NCBI GenBank assembly: GCA_017795085.1
Contig: CP051246.1
Location: 4,590,514 to 4,654,513, forward strand
DNA length: 64,000 nt
Direction of reading: 5' to 3'
Source: Salegentibacter sp.
GTDB taxonomy: Bacteria; Bacteroidota; Bacteroidia; Flavobacteriales; Flavobacteriaceae
Every line of letters starts with the position of its first letter. Position 1 is the first letter of the stretch. The notes beneath the pieces were generated by a model. That model ran no database searches and was not told where the DNA came from. It saw only the letters and a program-made list of their open reading frames with translations. The translations under genes were made by a program, and so were the position numbers. Shown one piece after another: positions 42,497-51,187 of this stretch.

Positions 42497-42658
42497 GCAG
42501 TAGGCAGGTGATAATAATATACAATTGCAGCCACGAATTCACGAAAATTTTTCGCGTCCTTTGCAGGAAACCAAGTTCAGCCGTATTCAGTACGCTACAA
42601 ATTACAAACCTGAAACCAGGAATGTATTTGCCAACTATTAATTTTGACTGCCTACTGC
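42497..42658. repeat. Inverted-repeat-bounded remnant, relative of the four-helix-bundle cassette
   Basis: GCAGTAGGCAG (42497-42507) and its exact complement CTGCCTACTGC (42648-42658) bound a 140-bp segment with no credible gene. The repeats resemble CAGTTGGCAGT and ACTGCCAACTG, which bound the dead four-helix-bundle gene at 49226-49653, and TGAGCAGT precedes both. Likely a deleted relative of the same cassette. Confidence 0.5.
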
Positions 42659-42667
42659 GACTGCAAA

Positions 42668-44155
42668 CTAACTCCTTCTTCGCAATTCCCTTAAAAACAA
42701 AGCCATAATTATTATTGTAAAGACAGCAAAAGGCAGGGAGCTGATGATTAGGAATTTTTGCATGGCAATAAGCACATCGGTTTCGGGCTTTACATTGCCT
42801 AAAACAATAATTGCTTCAGAAAAAATCAACAAAATTACTGCCCATATTAAACGATAAGCTTTCGCAGGATTTTCCCGGCCACGGTCGCTAAACATACTCA
42901 ATACAAAAATTGCTGAGTCTACCGAGGTTATCAGGAAACTCGCCAAAAGCAATACTACCAGCATATTGATGAAACCTGAAACGGGAAAATGTTCGAAAAA
43001 TTTGAAAATTGAGGTAAAAACATTGTCAAACTCGCCACCGTACTCCGGCATTTGATTCATAATATCAAAAGAAGCCGATCCAAAAACACTAAACCAGAAG
43101 AAGCTTCCCAATGAAGGAATTAATAGAACTCCTAAAATCATTTCACGAATGGTTCTTCCGCGAGAAATACGGGCGATAAAAATTCCGGTAAATGGTGCCC
43201 AGGCCAGCCAAAAAGCCCAGTAATAATAAGTCCAGTCGGTTAAAAAATCTTTTCCCGGGTTATAATCGCCTACCGCCAGGCTTAAAGGGATAAAATCGAT
43301 AATATAATAGTAAAGAGAGTTGAAAAAGTTCTGTAAAACACTCAGCATATTAGCCTGAAAAAAGACAAATAAGAGCAATGCAATTGTGATATAAATATTC
43401 CAGGTAGAAATTCGTTTAATTCCTTTTTCTACCCCTGCAAATGCTGAAATAAAGGCAAAAAAGGAAATTATAAAAACCAAACCTAGGGTAAGCCAGAGGT
43501 TTCCCGGCGAGGTTCCTGTTAAGTGGCTAATGCCGCCTTCCATTTGGGTGGTGCCAAGCCCGATAGCGGCTACCAAGCCAAAAACGGTTGTGAGAATAGT
43601 TAAAAAGTCAATTCCAGACGGTAAAAATTTCACTTTTTGTATTTCAACTAAACTTTTACCAAGATTGATTTTGTTTTTTCGCACAAATAAAGAATAAGCA
43701 ATTAGCAGTGCGAAAATTCCATAAAACGCCCAGGCGGTAAAGCCCCATTGGTAAAAGGTGTACTCTAATGCTATAATTTTAGCAGAAGTGCTTGTGGAAA
43801 TTGGCGGATTTAAAAACATAAAAATCGGTTCCTGAACGGCACGTAATAAAATTCCCGCTCCCATTCCTGCGCTGTAGAGCATGGAAATCCAGGCAAGAAG
43901 ACTAAATTCTGGTGGGGAATTGCCTAAGCGGATTTTTCCATATTTTGAAATTGCAATTCCGAGTAGGAATAAAGCACATAATAAACCCAGCCATAGGTAA
44001 AAGCCCCCAAAAATTTCCCTTACCCAGAGTGATCCGGTTTCAATAGCCGAATAGAATTCTGCGGTAAAGACGAAAATCAAAAAGGCGAAAATCAGCAAAA
44101 CCGCGGTGGCTACTGCTAAAAGTTTATTTTTCTGAAGTAAGAAAAGGATTTTCAA
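42668..44155 (-). CDS. BCCT family betaine/carnitine/choline transporter
   Basis: 495 residues with about twelve membrane segments. The BCCT signature is clear: WTYYYWAFWLAWAPFTGIFIARISRGRTIREMILG. The glycine-rich stretch in TM3 reads SAGMGAGILLRAVQEP where most members have a Trp, so substrate preference may differ. The C-terminus is short (FLRELRRRS), lacking a long osmosensing tail. Probably sodium- or proton-coupled uptake of a compatible solute. Alone in its unit. Confidence 0.9.
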   Translation of the reverse strand: MKILFLLQKNKLLAVATAVLLIFAFLIFVFTAEFYSAIETGSLWVREIFGGFYLWLGLLCALFLLGIAISKYGKIRLGNSPPEFSLLAWISMLYSAGMGAGILLRAVQEPIFMFLNPPISTSTSAKIIALEYTFYQWGFTAWAFYGIFALLIAYSLFVRKNKINLGKSLVEIQKVKFLPSGIDFLTILTTVFGLVAAIGLGTTQMEGGISHLTGTSPGNLWLTLGLVFIISFFAFISAFAGVEKGIKRISTWNIYITIALLLFVFFQANMLSVLQNFFNSLYYYIIDFIPLSLAVGDYNPGKDFLTDWTYYYWAFWLAWAPFTGIFIARISRGRTIREMILGVLLIPSLGSFFWFSVFGSASFDIMNQMPEYGGEFDNVFTSIFKFFEHFPVSGFINMLVVLLLASFLITSVDSAIFVLSMFSDRGRENPAKAYRLIWAVILLIFSEAIIVLGNVKPETDVLIAMQKFLIISSLPFAVFTIIIMALFLRELRRRS

Positions 44156-44528
44156 AAAAACAGGTGGTTTTGTTATTTTTACTGATTATACGTTATTAGT
44201 AATAATGTGCATTTTTACGTCATGCTGAACTCGTTTCAGTATCTAACAATATTGAAAATCAAAAAGATATACAATGAGATCCTGAATCAAGGTGACGATA
44301 CGATTATGACTTATAATGGACATTCGAATAATTTTTTAAAATGCTTGTTAAGCAAAAGGAATTTACATTAACATGTATTTTCAGCTTTAAATTACCAATT
44401 AATTATTACTTTCACTTACTAAATGAAATTTAAAATATTCCGGGGTGTTCACGGAAAATTAAAAATATAATCTGATTCCGGGTTCTGTAGGTTTATCTTG
44501 AGGTTTTTAATCTGTAAAACTTTATCAA
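44156..44528. other. Gene-free spacer upstream of the BCCT gene
   Basis: 373 bp between the divergent BCCT gene and a small membrane protein gene. It holds dispersed-repeat copy 2 (44182-44326) and a degenerate ACTAAATGAAATTTAAA motif (44418-44434). No open frame of interest. Confidence 0.5.
44182..44326. repeat. Dispersed intergenic repeat, copy 2
   Basis: Same order of blocks as copy 1 at 37373-37524: CTGATTATACGTTATTAGTA, ATTTTTACGTCATGCTGAAC, TCGTTTCAG, then CCTGAATCAAGGTGACGATA, CGATTATGACT, GGACATTC. It lacks six bases (GTTCAG) present in copy 1, breaking the right arm, and the centre differs. Confidence 0.75.
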
Positions 44529-44732
44529 ATGAATAATGTACTGAAAGTAGTATTGCTTATTGTTGGAATTGGGCTTATTGGCTACGGACTTTACACTTTG
44601 TTTACTCCTGAATTTTCGTTTGATGCCGGCCCGCTAAAAATTGAAGCTCGAGGTAATAATACCCAGTCGCTTGCAATGATAGGTTTTGGGGTTTTGTCAC
44701 TTATAGCAGGTCTTGCCTTTGGAAAAAGATAA
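44529..44732 (+). CDS. Small two-helix membrane protein
   Basis: 67 residues, two hydrophobic segments (about 4-24 and 47-65: VLLIVGIGLIGYGLYTLF and MIGFGVLSLIAGLAFG) joined by an acidic loop, ending GKR. No family recognised with confidence. Two bases before the next exported protein, so probably co-expressed. Confidence 0.65.
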   Translation: MNNVLKVVLLIVGIGLIGYGLYTLFTPEFSFDAGPLKIEARGNNTQSLAMIGFGVLSLIAGLAFGKR

Positions 44733-44734
44733 TT

Positions 44735-45133
44735 ATGCTGAAAAAAATACTCTTAGTTTGTTTTTTCTTGTATAGCATATTGGGTTTTGCGCAAAATCAT
44801 GCGGAAATAGGTCAAGTATTAAAAAAGAACCAAAATCAGGATACCATAAATGCCATAGCTGAAGAAGCCGGTTATAAACCCGGTGATGAAATTAGGGTAA
44901 TAACCGTTTTTAAAGTTGATAAAAACGGAGAGGTGAGCGATGTAAAAGCGAGTGGTCCTGAAAAAACTTTTGAAGAAGAGGCGAAAAGATTGATTAAATC
45001 CCTTCCGAAATTAGAAGGGCAAAATTTCATAAATAATGAGATTGGGCAAAATTTTGCCTTGCCACTTATATTTAAAGTTGAAAGCAAAAAAGAACAACGG
45101 AAACGCTTAAAACGCAAAAGACCGAAATTTTAA
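44735..45133 (+). CDS. Exported TonB C-terminal-like protein
   Basis: 132 residues. Signal peptide ending near GFAQ-NHAE, then a domain with VITVFKVDKNGEVSDVKASGPEKTFEEEAKRLIKSLPKLEGQ, which resembles the C-terminal domain of energy-transducing TonB proteins but without a membrane anchor or proline-rich region. Tail very basic (KKEQRKRLKRKRPKF). Stand-alone TonB-C domains are common in flavobacteria; partner unknown. Confidence 0.65.
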   Translation: MLKKILLVCFFLYSILGFAQNHAEIGQVLKKNQNQDTINAIAEEAGYKPGDEIRVITVFKVDKNGEVSDVKASGPEKTFEEEAKRLIKSLPKLEGQNFINNEIGQNFALPLIFKVESKKEQRKRLKRKRPKF

Positions 45134-45204
45134 TTAGTTGTATCATCTTTTTTCTTTTCTCTAACAGCAGAGCGGTCTTTTTTTTAAACCGATACAATTT
45201 GTTT

Positions 45205-45630
45205 TTATAAATCTCCAACCTGGGTTGGTGCATTATCAGATTTATAATCCAGAATTTTCTTGAAATATTTGTGAATTGTCGGAGTGTTGGCTTTTACCTT
45301 TATATGATAATGATCGCGGTGAATAGAATATTCTTCGGCTTTTCCTTTATAAAGATGTAGTTTGTAAAAGGGAATAATAAGGGCAAAAGTTTCCAATAAA
45401 GACCTAAACATTACAATAATACCATTAGAACGCATTTCCACATTACATGTATTGACGTTATTGTCAAGTACCAGTAGGTTGTGAATATCAATGCTGCAGC
45501 TGGTAATATGCAATTTCGGTGATCCCGTACCGTTTAGTTTCATACGCTCAATAAGGGTAAAAGGTTTGCCCACTTCAGCGATGATTTTCTTCTTTACTTC
45601 AGGCCGGTTATACGAAATATTCAGCAGCAT
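45205..45630 (-). CDS. Conserved hypothetical protein
   Basis: 141 residues from an ATG at 45630 (MLLNISYNRPEVKKKIIAE); an in-frame ATG eight codons upstream is possible. A soluble mixed alpha/beta sequence with a hydrophobic helix near MFRSLLETFALIIPFYKL and a His-rich loop (HRDHYHIKV). I do not recognise a domain. Convergent with the TonB-like gene and divergent from argS. Confidence 0.55.
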   Translation of the reverse strand: MLLNISYNRPEVKKKIIAEVGKPFTLIERMKLNGTGSPKLHITSCSIDIHNLLVLDNNVNTCNVEMRSNGIIVMFRSLLETFALIIPFYKLHLYKGKAEEYSIHRDHYHIKVKANTPTIHKYFKKILDYKSDNAPTQVGDL

Positions 45631-45743
45631 AGTATTTTTTGTAAAGATAGGCATTTGATAACAAACTATTTTGGGACAGGTACGGGAAGTCCTGGGTAAA
45701 TGTTTGAAAATTGGCGTGAACCTTTTAATAAACTTAGCACAGG

Positions 45744-45760
45744 TTTAAATCTCACTTAGT
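45744..45760 (-). repeat. Copy of the ACTAAGTGAGATTTAAA repeat
   Basis: Exact inverse of 11410-11426. Flanked by AGGTTT and AAAACCTG, allowing a hairpin in the argS upstream region. A degenerate copy is at 44418-44434. Confidence 0.5.
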
Positions 45761-45793
45761 GCGTAAAACCTGTTTAAAAACCTTATTTTCTGT

Positions 45794-45801
45794 TATCTTT
45801 G
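45794..45801 (+). promoter_or_regulatory. Probable -7 box of argS
   Basis: TATCTTTG followed by CGG matches the TAnnTTTG consensus, 121 bp before the argS ATG at 45923. A leader of about 110 nt would result. No convincing -33 element was seen. Confidence 0.4.
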
Positions 45802-45922
45802 CGGCTCTTATTCCCTCACTGGGAGAGAAGTGTAAAGGGGCTATTTGCCTCGATTGTAAAAATAGTTTCCAAATTACCTCCTGGGCTTGTCCCGAGGTTT
45901 AAGATTTTTAAAACCCGGCAAA

Positions 45923-47704
45923 ATGAGTTTGCAAAACCAACTTTCTGAAGCGGTAAAATCAGCAGTAAAACAGCTGTATAATGTAGAACTTGAAAGCACT
46001 GAATTTCAACCCACGCGTAAGGATTTTGAAGGGGATATTACTCTAGTGGTTTTTCCGATGCTAAAACAAATTAAGTCCAATCCGGCAAAATTAGGAGAAG
46101 AAATCGGGAATTACCTGAAAGAAAATATTGCTGAAATCTCTGATTTTAATGTGGTAAAAGGTTTTTTAAACCTGGTGATTGCCGATGCTTATTTTCTGAA
46201 TTTCTTTACCGAAATAAAGCAACAGGAGAATTTCGGTTTAATTCCACCTGCCACTAATGCGAGGGGAATTATGGTTGAATACTCTTCGCCAAACACCAAT
46301 AAGCCTTTGCACCTGGGGCATATTAGAAATATTCTTTTAGGCTATTCCGTAGCTGAAATTTTAAAAGCAGCGGGAAATAAATCTTATAAAACGCAAATCA
46401 TCAACGACCGCGGAATCCATATTTGTAAGTCGATGCTGGCGTGGCAACGTTTCGGAAATGGTGAAACTCCTGAAATTACAGGTTTAAAAGGAGATAAACT
46501 GGTTGGAAATTATTACGTGAAATTCGACCAGGAATATAAGAAAGAGATTTCCGAATTAATAGAACAAAAAGGTATTTCAGAAGAAGCGGCAAAAGCTGAA
46601 GCACCAATTCTGGTAGAAGCCAAACAGATGCTTTTAAAATGGGAAGCTGGAGATCCTGAAGTGGTAGCGCTTTGGGAAAAAATGAACCAATGGGTTTATG
46701 ATGGGTTTGAGAAAACCTATGAAGCTATTGGTGTAGATTTCGATGAAAACTATTATGAAAGCGATACCTATTTGCTTGGGAAAGATGTGGTAAACCAGGG
46801 TCTTGAAAAGGGTGTTTTTTATAAAAAAGAAGACGGTAGCGTTTGGATAGATCTTAGTGATGAAGGTCTGGACGAAAAACTGGTGTTGCGAAGCGACGGC
46901 ACTGCAGTTTATATGACCCAGGATATCGGCACCGCCATTCAGCGAGTGAAGGATTTCGATATTAACGGAATGGTGTATACCGTAGGGAATGAGCAGGATT
47001 ACCACTTTAAAGTTTTGTTCTTGATCCTGAAAAAACTCGGTTTTGACTGGGCCGATTATTTATATCATTTAAGTTACGGAATGGTAGATTTACCTTCCGG
47101 AAAAATGAAAAGCCGTGAGGGAACGGTAGTAGATGCCGATGACCTAATGGCTGAAATGACCGATACCGCCCGAAAAATTTCAGCAGAATTAGGAAAACTC
47201 GAAGGCTATTCCGAAGAGGAAAAAAAGGAGCTATACCGGATCATAGGTTTGGGCGCGTTAAAATATTATATTCTGAAAGTTGACCCAAAAAAGCGAATCT
47301 TATTCAATCCGGAAGAATCGGTAGATTTTCAGGGAAATACGGGGCCGTTTATACAGTATACTTATGCACGGATTCGTTCGATTTTAAGAAAAGCAGGGGA
47401 TATATATAATAAGCCGGTTTCTGTAGGATATAAATTACATCTAAAAGAAAAAGAATTACTGAAGCAGTTGCAATTATACCCTGAAACTATTCAACTTGCT
47501 GCAGAAAATCATAGTCCTGCCTTAATAGCTAATTACGTGTACGATTTGGTAAAGGAATTTAATTCTTTTTACCAGCAAGTAAGTATCCTTGGCGCTGATA
47601 CCGAAGCAGAAAAGCATTTTAGGGTACAGCTTGCCGCAGAAGTTGCCCGGGTTATAAAATCAGGATTTAAATTGCTGGGAATCGAGGTGCCTGAACGAAT
47701 GTAA
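45923..47704 (+). CDS. argS: Arginyl-tRNA synthetase
   Basis: 593 residues from the ATG at 45923 (MSLQNQLSEAVKSAVKQLY); an in-frame start 36 bp upstream is less typical of the family. N-terminal Add1 domain, HIGH-type motif in YSSPNTNKPLHLGHIRN, KMSK-type in GKMKSREGTVVDADDL, and C-terminal anticodon-binding DALR domain (YTYARIRSILRK onward) ending EVPERM. Class Ia synthetase. Confidence 0.95.
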   Translation: MSLQNQLSEAVKSAVKQLYNVELESTEFQPTRKDFEGDITLVVFPMLKQIKSNPAKLGEEIGNYLKENIAEISDFNVVKGFLNLVIADAYFLNFFTEIKQQENFGLIPPATNARGIMVEYSSPNTNKPLHLGHIRNILLGYSVAEILKAAGNKSYKTQIINDRGIHICKSMLAWQRFGNGETPEITGLKGDKLVGNYYVKFDQEYKKEISELIEQKGISEEAAKAEAPILVEAKQMLLKWEAGDPEVVALWEKMNQWVYDGFEKTYEAIGVDFDENYYESDTYLLGKDVVNQGLEKGVFYKKEDGSVWIDLSDEGLDEKLVLRSDGTAVYMTQDIGTAIQRVKDFDINGMVYTVGNEQDYHFKVLFLILKKLGFDWADYLYHLSYGMVDLPSGKMKSREGTVVDADDLMAEMTDTARKISAELGKLEGYSEEEKKELYRIIGLGALKYYILKVDPKKRILFNPEESVDFQGNTGPFIQYTYARIRSILRKAGDIYNKPVSVGYKLHLKEKELLKQLQLYPETIQLAAENHSPALIANYVYDLVKEFNSFYQQVSILGADTEAEKHFRVQLAAEVARVIKSGFKLLGIEVPERM

Positions 47705-47726
47705 GGCCCCCTAACCCCAAGGGGGA
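47704..47726. repeat. GC-rich dispersed repeat after argS
   Basis: AGGCCCCCTAACCCC followed by AAGGGGGAG is a close relative of the element at 12297-12324 and begins at the argS stop. Could act as a weak hairpin terminator. Confidence 0.55.
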
Positions 47727-47829
47727 GTAAAATTAGAAGTATGATGAGAGGAAGCTAGAAAAATACGAGGTGTCAGAAAAAAATAAATCTTGAATTAATT
47801 CCCGGGTAGGAATTTCAGGCTCAAATCAT

Positions 47830-47837
47830 TAAATTTG
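47830..47837 (+). promoter_or_regulatory. Probable -7 box of ffh
   Basis: TAAATTTG followed by CCG fits the TAnnTTTG pattern, 42 bp before the ffh ATG. The -33 region is unclear. Confidence 0.4.
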
Positions 47838-47879
47838 CCGTTCGCCGCAAAAGGCGTAAAATAAATCACAGGAGAGATT

Positions 47880-49208
47880 ATGTTTGATAGTTTAAGCGAT
47901 AAGTTAGATAATGCCTTACATGTTTTAAAAGGTCACGGGCAGATTACCGAGGTAAACGTAGCTGAAACCTTAAAGGAGGTACGCCGTGCGTTGGTTGAGG
48001 CCGATGTGAATTATAAAATAGCCAAAGATTTTACCAAAACGGTAAAAGACAAAGCGCTTGGTCAGGATGTGTTAAATGCCTTGAAACCGAGTCAGCTAAT
48101 GGTAAAAATCGTAAAAGATGAACTCGCCGAATTAATGGGTGGTGATGCTGAAGGCATTAATCTTTCAGGAAACCCCTCGGTGATTTTGATGTCTGGTTTA
48201 CAGGGTAGTGGTAAAACTACTTTTTCAGGTAAACTCGCTAATTACTTAAAAACTAAAAAGACCAAAAAACCACTTTTGGTGGCCTGTGATGTGTACCGTC
48301 CTGCAGCGATTAATCAGTTGCACGTGGTTGGTGAACAGGTTGGCGTTGAGGTTTATTCCGAAGAAGGAAATATGGATCCGGTGGCTATTGCACAATCAGC
48401 TGTTACCCACGCCAAACAAAACGGCAATAATGTGGTAATTATCGATACCGCCGGTCGTTTGGCTGTTGATGAAGAGATGATGGCCGAAATCGCCAATATT
48501 CATAAAGCTATAGAACCTGAAGAAACCCTTTTTGTGGTAGATTCAATGACGGGGCAGGATGCGGTAAACACAGCCAAAGCCTTTAACGATCGCTTGAATT
48601 TTGACGGGGTTATCCTTACCAAACTTGATGGGGATACCCGCGGGGGTGCTGCGATTTCAATAAAATCGGTGGTGAATAAACCCATAAAATTTATTGGGAC
48701 GGGAGAGAAAATGGAAGCTCTTGATGTTTTCTATCCTTCGCGTATGGCCGACCGGATTTTGGGGATGGGAGATGTGGTTTCCCTGGTAGAGCGTGCTCAG
48801 GAACAGTATGATGAAGAGGAAGCCCGGAAACTTCAGAAGAAAATTGCCAAAAATAAATTCGGCTTTGACGATTTCCTAAACCAGTTACAGCAGATCAAGA
48901 AAATGGGGTCTATGAAAGACCTGATGGGAATGATTCCAGGAGCAGGAAAAATGTTGAAAGATGTAGATATTGATGATGATGCCTTTAAGGGGATTGAAGC
49001 CATAATCCATTCAATGACGCCTGAAGAACGCAGCAATCCGAAGATTATAAACTCCAGTCGAAAGAAACGAATAGGAAAGGGTTCGGGAACTTCAGTGCAG
49101 GAAGTGAACCAGTTGTTGAAGCAATTCAATCAAATGGGTAAAATGATGAAGATGATGCAAGGTGGTGGTGGCAAAAAGATGATGCAAATGATGAAGGGGA
49201 TGAAGTAA
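47880..49208 (+). CDS. ffh: Signal recognition particle protein Ffh
   Basis: 442 residues. N domain (FDSLSDKLDNALHVLKGHG), G domain with LQGSGKTTFSGKLA, DTAGRLAVDEEMM, TKLDGDTRGGAA and GTGEKMEALDVF, then the methionine-rich M domain (FNQMGKMMKMMQGGGGKK to MMKGMK) that binds signal peptides and 4.5S RNA. Delivers nascent membrane proteins to FtsY and SecY (30568). Confidence 0.96.
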   Translation: MFDSLSDKLDNALHVLKGHGQITEVNVAETLKEVRRALVEADVNYKIAKDFTKTVKDKALGQDVLNALKPSQLMVKIVKDELAELMGGDAEGINLSGNPSVILMSGLQGSGKTTFSGKLANYLKTKKTKKPLLVACDVYRPAAINQLHVVGEQVGVEVYSEEGNMDPVAIAQSAVTHAKQNGNNVVIIDTAGRLAVDEEMMAEIANIHKAIEPEETLFVVDSMTGQDAVNTAKAFNDRLNFDGVILTKLDGDTRGGAAISIKSVVNKPIKFIGTGEKMEALDVFYPSRMADRILGMGDVVSLVERAQEQYDEEEARKLQKKIAKNKFGFDDFLNQLQQIKKMGSMKDLMGMIPGAGKMLKDVDIDDDAFKGIEAIIHSMTPEERSNPKIINSSRKKRIGKGSGTSVQEVNQLLKQFNQMGKMMKMMQGGGGKKMMQMMKGMK

Positions 49209-49225
49209 AGGCCAGTGAGCAGTCT

Positions 49226-49653
49226 CAGTTGGCAGTAAAAAGTTAAATATGGATTTTAAGTCACTACGTACTGCGTGTTTATGAGATTGGTTTTGGACTG
49301 GCTATGGAAATATTTGAAGTTTCCAGGAAGTTTCCTAAAGAATAAACATATTCACTTACAGATCAGATAAGAAGAAGTTCAAGGTCTGTTTGTGTTAATG
49401 TTGTGGAAGCTTACAGGAAAAGAAGGTATGAAAAGCATTTTATAAGCAAATTAACGGATAGTGATGCTGAAAATGCTGAAACTCAAGGTTGGTTGGAGTT
49501 TGCTTATTCTTGTGAATATATAGATTTAGAAATTAAAAACAGATTAATTGGCAAGAGTCAGGAAGTTGGAAAACTTTTAAACTATATGATTAATAACCCA
49601 GGTAAGTTTGGAGCTGGTATTAAATAAAAACTGCCAACTGCTACTGCCAACTG
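49226..49653. repeat. Inverted repeats bounding the four-helix-bundle pseudogene
   Basis: CAGTTGGCAGT (49226-49236) faces two copies of its exact complement ACTGCCAACTG (49630-49640 and 49643-49653). The enclosed segment contains only the dead gene at 49249-49627. The layout suggests a small mobile or repeated cassette; the related bounds at 42497-42658 support this. Confidence 0.6.
49249..49627 (+). pseudogene. Four-helix-bundle protein (23S rRNA IVS-protein family), inactivated
   Basis: The frame encoding LAMEIFEVSRKFPKE is followed by an in-frame TAA at 49343-49345 and then continues TYSLTDQIRRSSRSVCVNVVEAYRK to GKFGAGIK. TDQIRRSSRSVCVN.VEAYRKRRY is diagnostic for the S23/IVP-like four-helix-bundle family. 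The start (MDFKSL at 49249) is also damaged by frame changes. A C-terminal fragment from a GTG at 49403 could be translated, but it lacks half of the bundle. Confidence 0.75.
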
Positions 49654-49663
49654 AATACTGAAC

Positions 49664-50557
49664 ATGACTATATTAGACGGAAAAAAAACGAGCAACGACA
49701 TTAAAGATGAAATTGCTGTTGAGGTTGAAAAAATAAAAAAACGCGGGGCTAAGGTACCACATCTGGCTGCTATTATTGTAGGTAATGACGGGGCTAGCTT
49801 AACCTATGTAAATGCAAAAGTTAAGGCCTGTAAACGAGTAGGTTTTGAATCTTCACTTTATCGCTTGCCTAATACGGTAAGTGAATTGGAGTTGCTCGAT
49901 AAGATAGAAGAGCTTAACCAAAATGATGATATAGACGGTTTTATTGTACAGTTACCGCTTCCCCCGCAAATCGATACGCAAAAAGTGTTAAATGCTGTTG
50001 ATCCTGATAAAGATGTCGATGGTTTTCACCCAACGAATTTTGGGAAAATGGCATTGGATATGACTTCTTTTATTCCGGCTACTCCCTTTGGAATTTTAGA
50101 GCTTTTGGAGCGTTATGATATCCCAACCAAAGGAAAGCATACAGTAGTTATAGGCCGAAGCTATATTGTGGGGCGTCCTATGAGTATTCTGATGGGACGC
50201 AGTGGATTTCCGGGAAATTCAACGGTGACTTTAACCCATGAATTCACTAAAAATATTACTCAAATCACTTCGCAGGCCGATATTATTATTATTGCCGTGG
50301 GAATCCCCGATTTTCTTAAGACTGAAATGATTAAAGATGACGCAGTAATTATAGATGTAGGAATTACCCGTGTACCTGATGAAAATGCTGAAAAAGGCTA
50401 TGTAATAAAAGGAGATGTAGATTTTGAAAACGTGAGTAAACGCGCTTCCCATATCACCCCTGTGCCTGGTGGAGTAGGACCTATGACGGTTTCTATGTTA
50501 TTGAAAAACACCTTGCTTGCCCGGGAGCGCCACCATAAAAGAAATGGAGGAAAATAA
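49664..50557 (+). CDS. folD: Methylenetetrahydrofolate dehydrogenase / cyclohydrolase FolD
   Basis: 297 residues. Active-site Tyr and Lys in LTYVNAKVKACKRVGFE, conserved DGFIVQLPLPPQID, PDKDVDGFHPTNFGKMA, NADP-binding VVIGRSYIVGRPMSILM and the C-terminal TPVPGGVGPMTVSMLLKNT. Interconverts methylene-, methenyl- and formyl-THF for purine and fMet synthesis. Follows the dead IVP-like cassette directly. Confidence 0.96.
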   Translation: MTILDGKKTSNDIKDEIAVEVEKIKKRGAKVPHLAAIIVGNDGASLTYVNAKVKACKRVGFESSLYRLPNTVSELELLDKIEELNQNDDIDGFIVQLPLPPQIDTQKVLNAVDPDKDVDGFHPTNFGKMALDMTSFIPATPFGILELLERYDIPTKGKHTVVIGRSYIVGRPMSILMGRSGFPGNSTVTLTHEFTKNITQITSQADIIIIAVGIPDFLKTEMIKDDAVIIDVGITRVPDENAEKGYVIKGDVDFENVSKRASHITPVPGGVGPMTVSMLLKNTLLARERHHKRNGGK

Positions 50558-50671
50558 AAGTCACCTAAATTTAGGATAGTTCAAAAACCGTCAGTTCGAG
50601 CCTCCATTCAAAAAAATTAAAAAGAAGCTGTTGTAAACCTTTCCTAATTACAGTCAACGCTATACTGAAAA

Positions 50672-51076
50672 TCATTCTTCCAGGTTTTCCTCGAGTTTCC
50701 AGTCCAGGTATTTATGAAGATCGGTTTCTATAAATCGAAGGGAAAATGTCAGAACCGCAAAATCATCTATATAACCGATTCCCGGGATAAAATCAGGCAT
50801 AATATCCATCGGGTTTAATACATATAAAAGTGAAAAGGCGATGGAAGCAATAGTGAACCAGGGCACATCTTTATAGATACCTTTGCGGTAATCCTGGAGC
50901 ATTCCAAACATTACCTTTCCTAATTCAGTATATCTTTTAAGTGTGCCGGAATTCACAATTTTATCAGAAATTTCTTCCTGATTATCAGCAGCAACTTCAA
51001 GGTCACCATCTTTTATTTTAGTGGCACCACTTTTTATATATTCTTCGTTTATTTCTTTTTTCTTTTTACTTAGCAT
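50672..51076 (-). CDS. YkvA/DUF1232 family membrane protein
   Basis: 134 residues. The DUF1232 hallmark LNPMDIMPDFIPGIGYIDDFAVL is near the C-terminus, with one hydrophobic segment before it (FTIASIAFSLLYVL). The N-terminal 50 residues are charged. Function unknown in the family. Confidence 0.8.
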   Translation of the reverse strand: MLSKKKKEINEEYIKSGATKIKDGDLEVAADNQEEISDKIVNSGTLKRYTELGKVMFGMLQDYRKGIYKDVPWFTIASIAFSLLYVLNPMDIMPDFIPGIGYIDDFAVLTFSLRFIETDLHKYLDWKLEENLEE

Positions 51077-51187
51077 AGTCTTTCAATTATAGTATTAATT
51101 TACAAATAATTAGGCCTTGTAATCTTCTCACAATAAAAAATAAATTCTCCCCGGTATTTTCATCGAAGAGTTTCCTTTTAGAGGTTT

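Noticed and set aside
42508..42708. Small frame between ctlX and the BCCT gene
   Set aside because: It runs through the inverted-repeat remnant and into the transporter gene end; composition is not protein-like.
45116..45184. Terminator formed by AAAAGACCG and CGGTCTTTT
   Set aside because: The loop is about 50 nt; pairing is real but too open to call with confidence.
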